From positions 1 through 39,668 of the forward strand of contig CALDYW010000060.1 of the NCBI GenBank assembly GCA_937944395.1: DNA of 39,668 nucleotides, given 5' to 3'. Source of the stretch: an uncultured Paracoccaceae bacterium. Its GTDB lineage: Bacteria > Pseudomonadota > Alphaproteobacteria > Rhodobacterales > Rhodobacteraceae. The position numbers and the translations under genes are program-made. Shown piece by piece: positions 39,153-39,668 of this stretch (position 1 is the first letter of the stretch; each line of letters begins with the position of its first letter). The notes below the pieces were generated by a model. That model was given only the letters and a program-made list of their open reading frames with translations, was not told where the DNA came from and made no database searches.

Positions 39153-39198
39153 TTGGGGCGGCGGCCCGGGCAGGGTGCGGGACACCGCAGGGGAAAGC

Positions 39199-39668
39199 AT
39201 GGCGACGAACTCCGGCAGCGACAGCAAGAACACGCTCTTCTGCTCGTTCTGCGGCAAGAGCCAGCACGAGGTCCGCAAGCTGATCGCCGGGCCGACGGTC
39301 TTCATCTGCGACGAGTGCGTCGAGCTCTGCATGGACATCATCCGCGAGGAGACCAAGGCCTCGGGGCTGAAGTCGGCCGACGGGGTGCCGAGCCCCCGCG
39401 ACATCTGCAAGGTGCTGGACGACTACGTGATCGGGCAGAGCCACGCCAAGCGCGTGCTGTCGGTGGCCGTGCACAATCACTACAAGCGGCTGAACCATGC
39501 CCAGAAGGCCAGCGACATCGAACTGGCGAAATCGAACATCCTGCTGATCGGCCCCACCGGCTGCGGCAAGACGCTGCTGGCGCAGACGCTGGCGCGGATC
39601 CTCGATGTCCCCTTCACCATGGCCGATGCCACCACGCTGACGGAAGCCGGCTACGTCGGCGAGGATGT
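39199..39668 (+). CDS. clpX: ATP-dependent Clp protease ATP-binding subunit ClpX (3' truncated by the window)
   Basis: The first 156 codons of ClpX, cut by the window edge. The N-terminal zinc-binding domain has the four Cys in [13 protein letters not shown] and [10 protein letters not shown] (about residues 15, 18, 37 and 40). The linker [20 protein letters not shown], the helix [15 protein letters not shown] and Walker A in [18 protein letters not shown] follow. ClpX unfolds substrates and passes them to ClpP. The start has GGGGAAAG upstream and lies 125 bases after clpP, the normal order. A full-length protein near 420 residues is expected beyond the window. Confidence 0.97.
   Translation, partial: MATNSGSDSKNTLFCSFCGKSQHEVRKLIAGPTVFICDECVELCMDIIREETKASGLKSADGVPSPRDICKVLDDYVIGQSHAKRVLSVAVHNHYKRLNHAQKASDIELAKSNILLIGPTGCGKTLLAQTLARILDVPFTMADATTLTEAGYVGED

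Overview
The window is a GC-rich stretch of chromosome, and the gene content points to an alphaproteobacterium of the Rhodobacteraceae (Rhodobacter/Paracoccus type). The evidence is a cysteine-type, NAD-linked formate dehydrogenase operon (fdsGBA-fdhD-fdsD) as in Rhodobacter capsulatus, a compact glycogen operon, many ATGA start/stop overlaps, and a repeated intergenic element with a GGATATTT core that I associate from memory with this family. The species assignment is inference. No tRNA, rRNA, CRISPR array, insertion sequence or phage gene was recognised.

Region 1 (about 223-12530, all + strand) is a carbohydrate or polyol uptake and catabolism locus. It begins with a small stand-alone Lrp/AsnC ligand-binding-domain protein, then a LacI-family regulator, a sugar-phosphate isomerase/epimerase-type TIM barrel, a second such gene that is frameshifted and has lost a catalytic Glu, and a Gfo/Idh/MocA dehydrogenase. 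A second block encodes an ABC importer: binding protein, two permeases, a 62-residue membrane protein and two ATPases. It ends with a DhaK-DhaL kinase. A perfect 7+4+7 inverted repeat (CTGAGGT-GCGT-ACCTCAG) lies before the binding-protein gene, and a degenerate copy overlaps a probable -35 of the LacI gene. This suggests one LacI-type regulon; the substrate is not known.

Region 2 (12531-15019) has no intact gene. It holds the remains, on the minus strand, of a FAD-dependent aromatic hydroxylase and an intradiol (hydroxyquinol/catechol type) ring-cleavage dioxygenase. Both carry frameshifts and the dioxygenase has lost metal ligands. The stretch is bracketed by copies of the intergenic repeat, and a perfect 3 x 12 bp tandem repeat lies between the two remnants.

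Region 3 (15020-18007) has a minus-strand group rpe - redoxin - gph, and a divergent PHP-domain hydrolase.

Region 4 (18088-24978, minus strand) is a LysR regulator followed by fdsG-fdsB-fdsA-fdhD-fdsD, a complete soluble Mo/W-bis-MGD formate dehydrogenase with its sulfurtransferase. An ATAG-N7-CTAT palindrome, typical of LysR-family sites, covers the end of the regulator gene just upstream of fdsG.

Region 5 (25171-38279, + strand) is the glycogen operon glgP-glgB-glgC-glgA-glgX-malQ-pgm, which covers both synthesis from and breakdown to glucose-1-phosphate and its exchange with glucose-6-phosphate. Region 6 (38447 to the end) is clpP followed by a truncated clpX.
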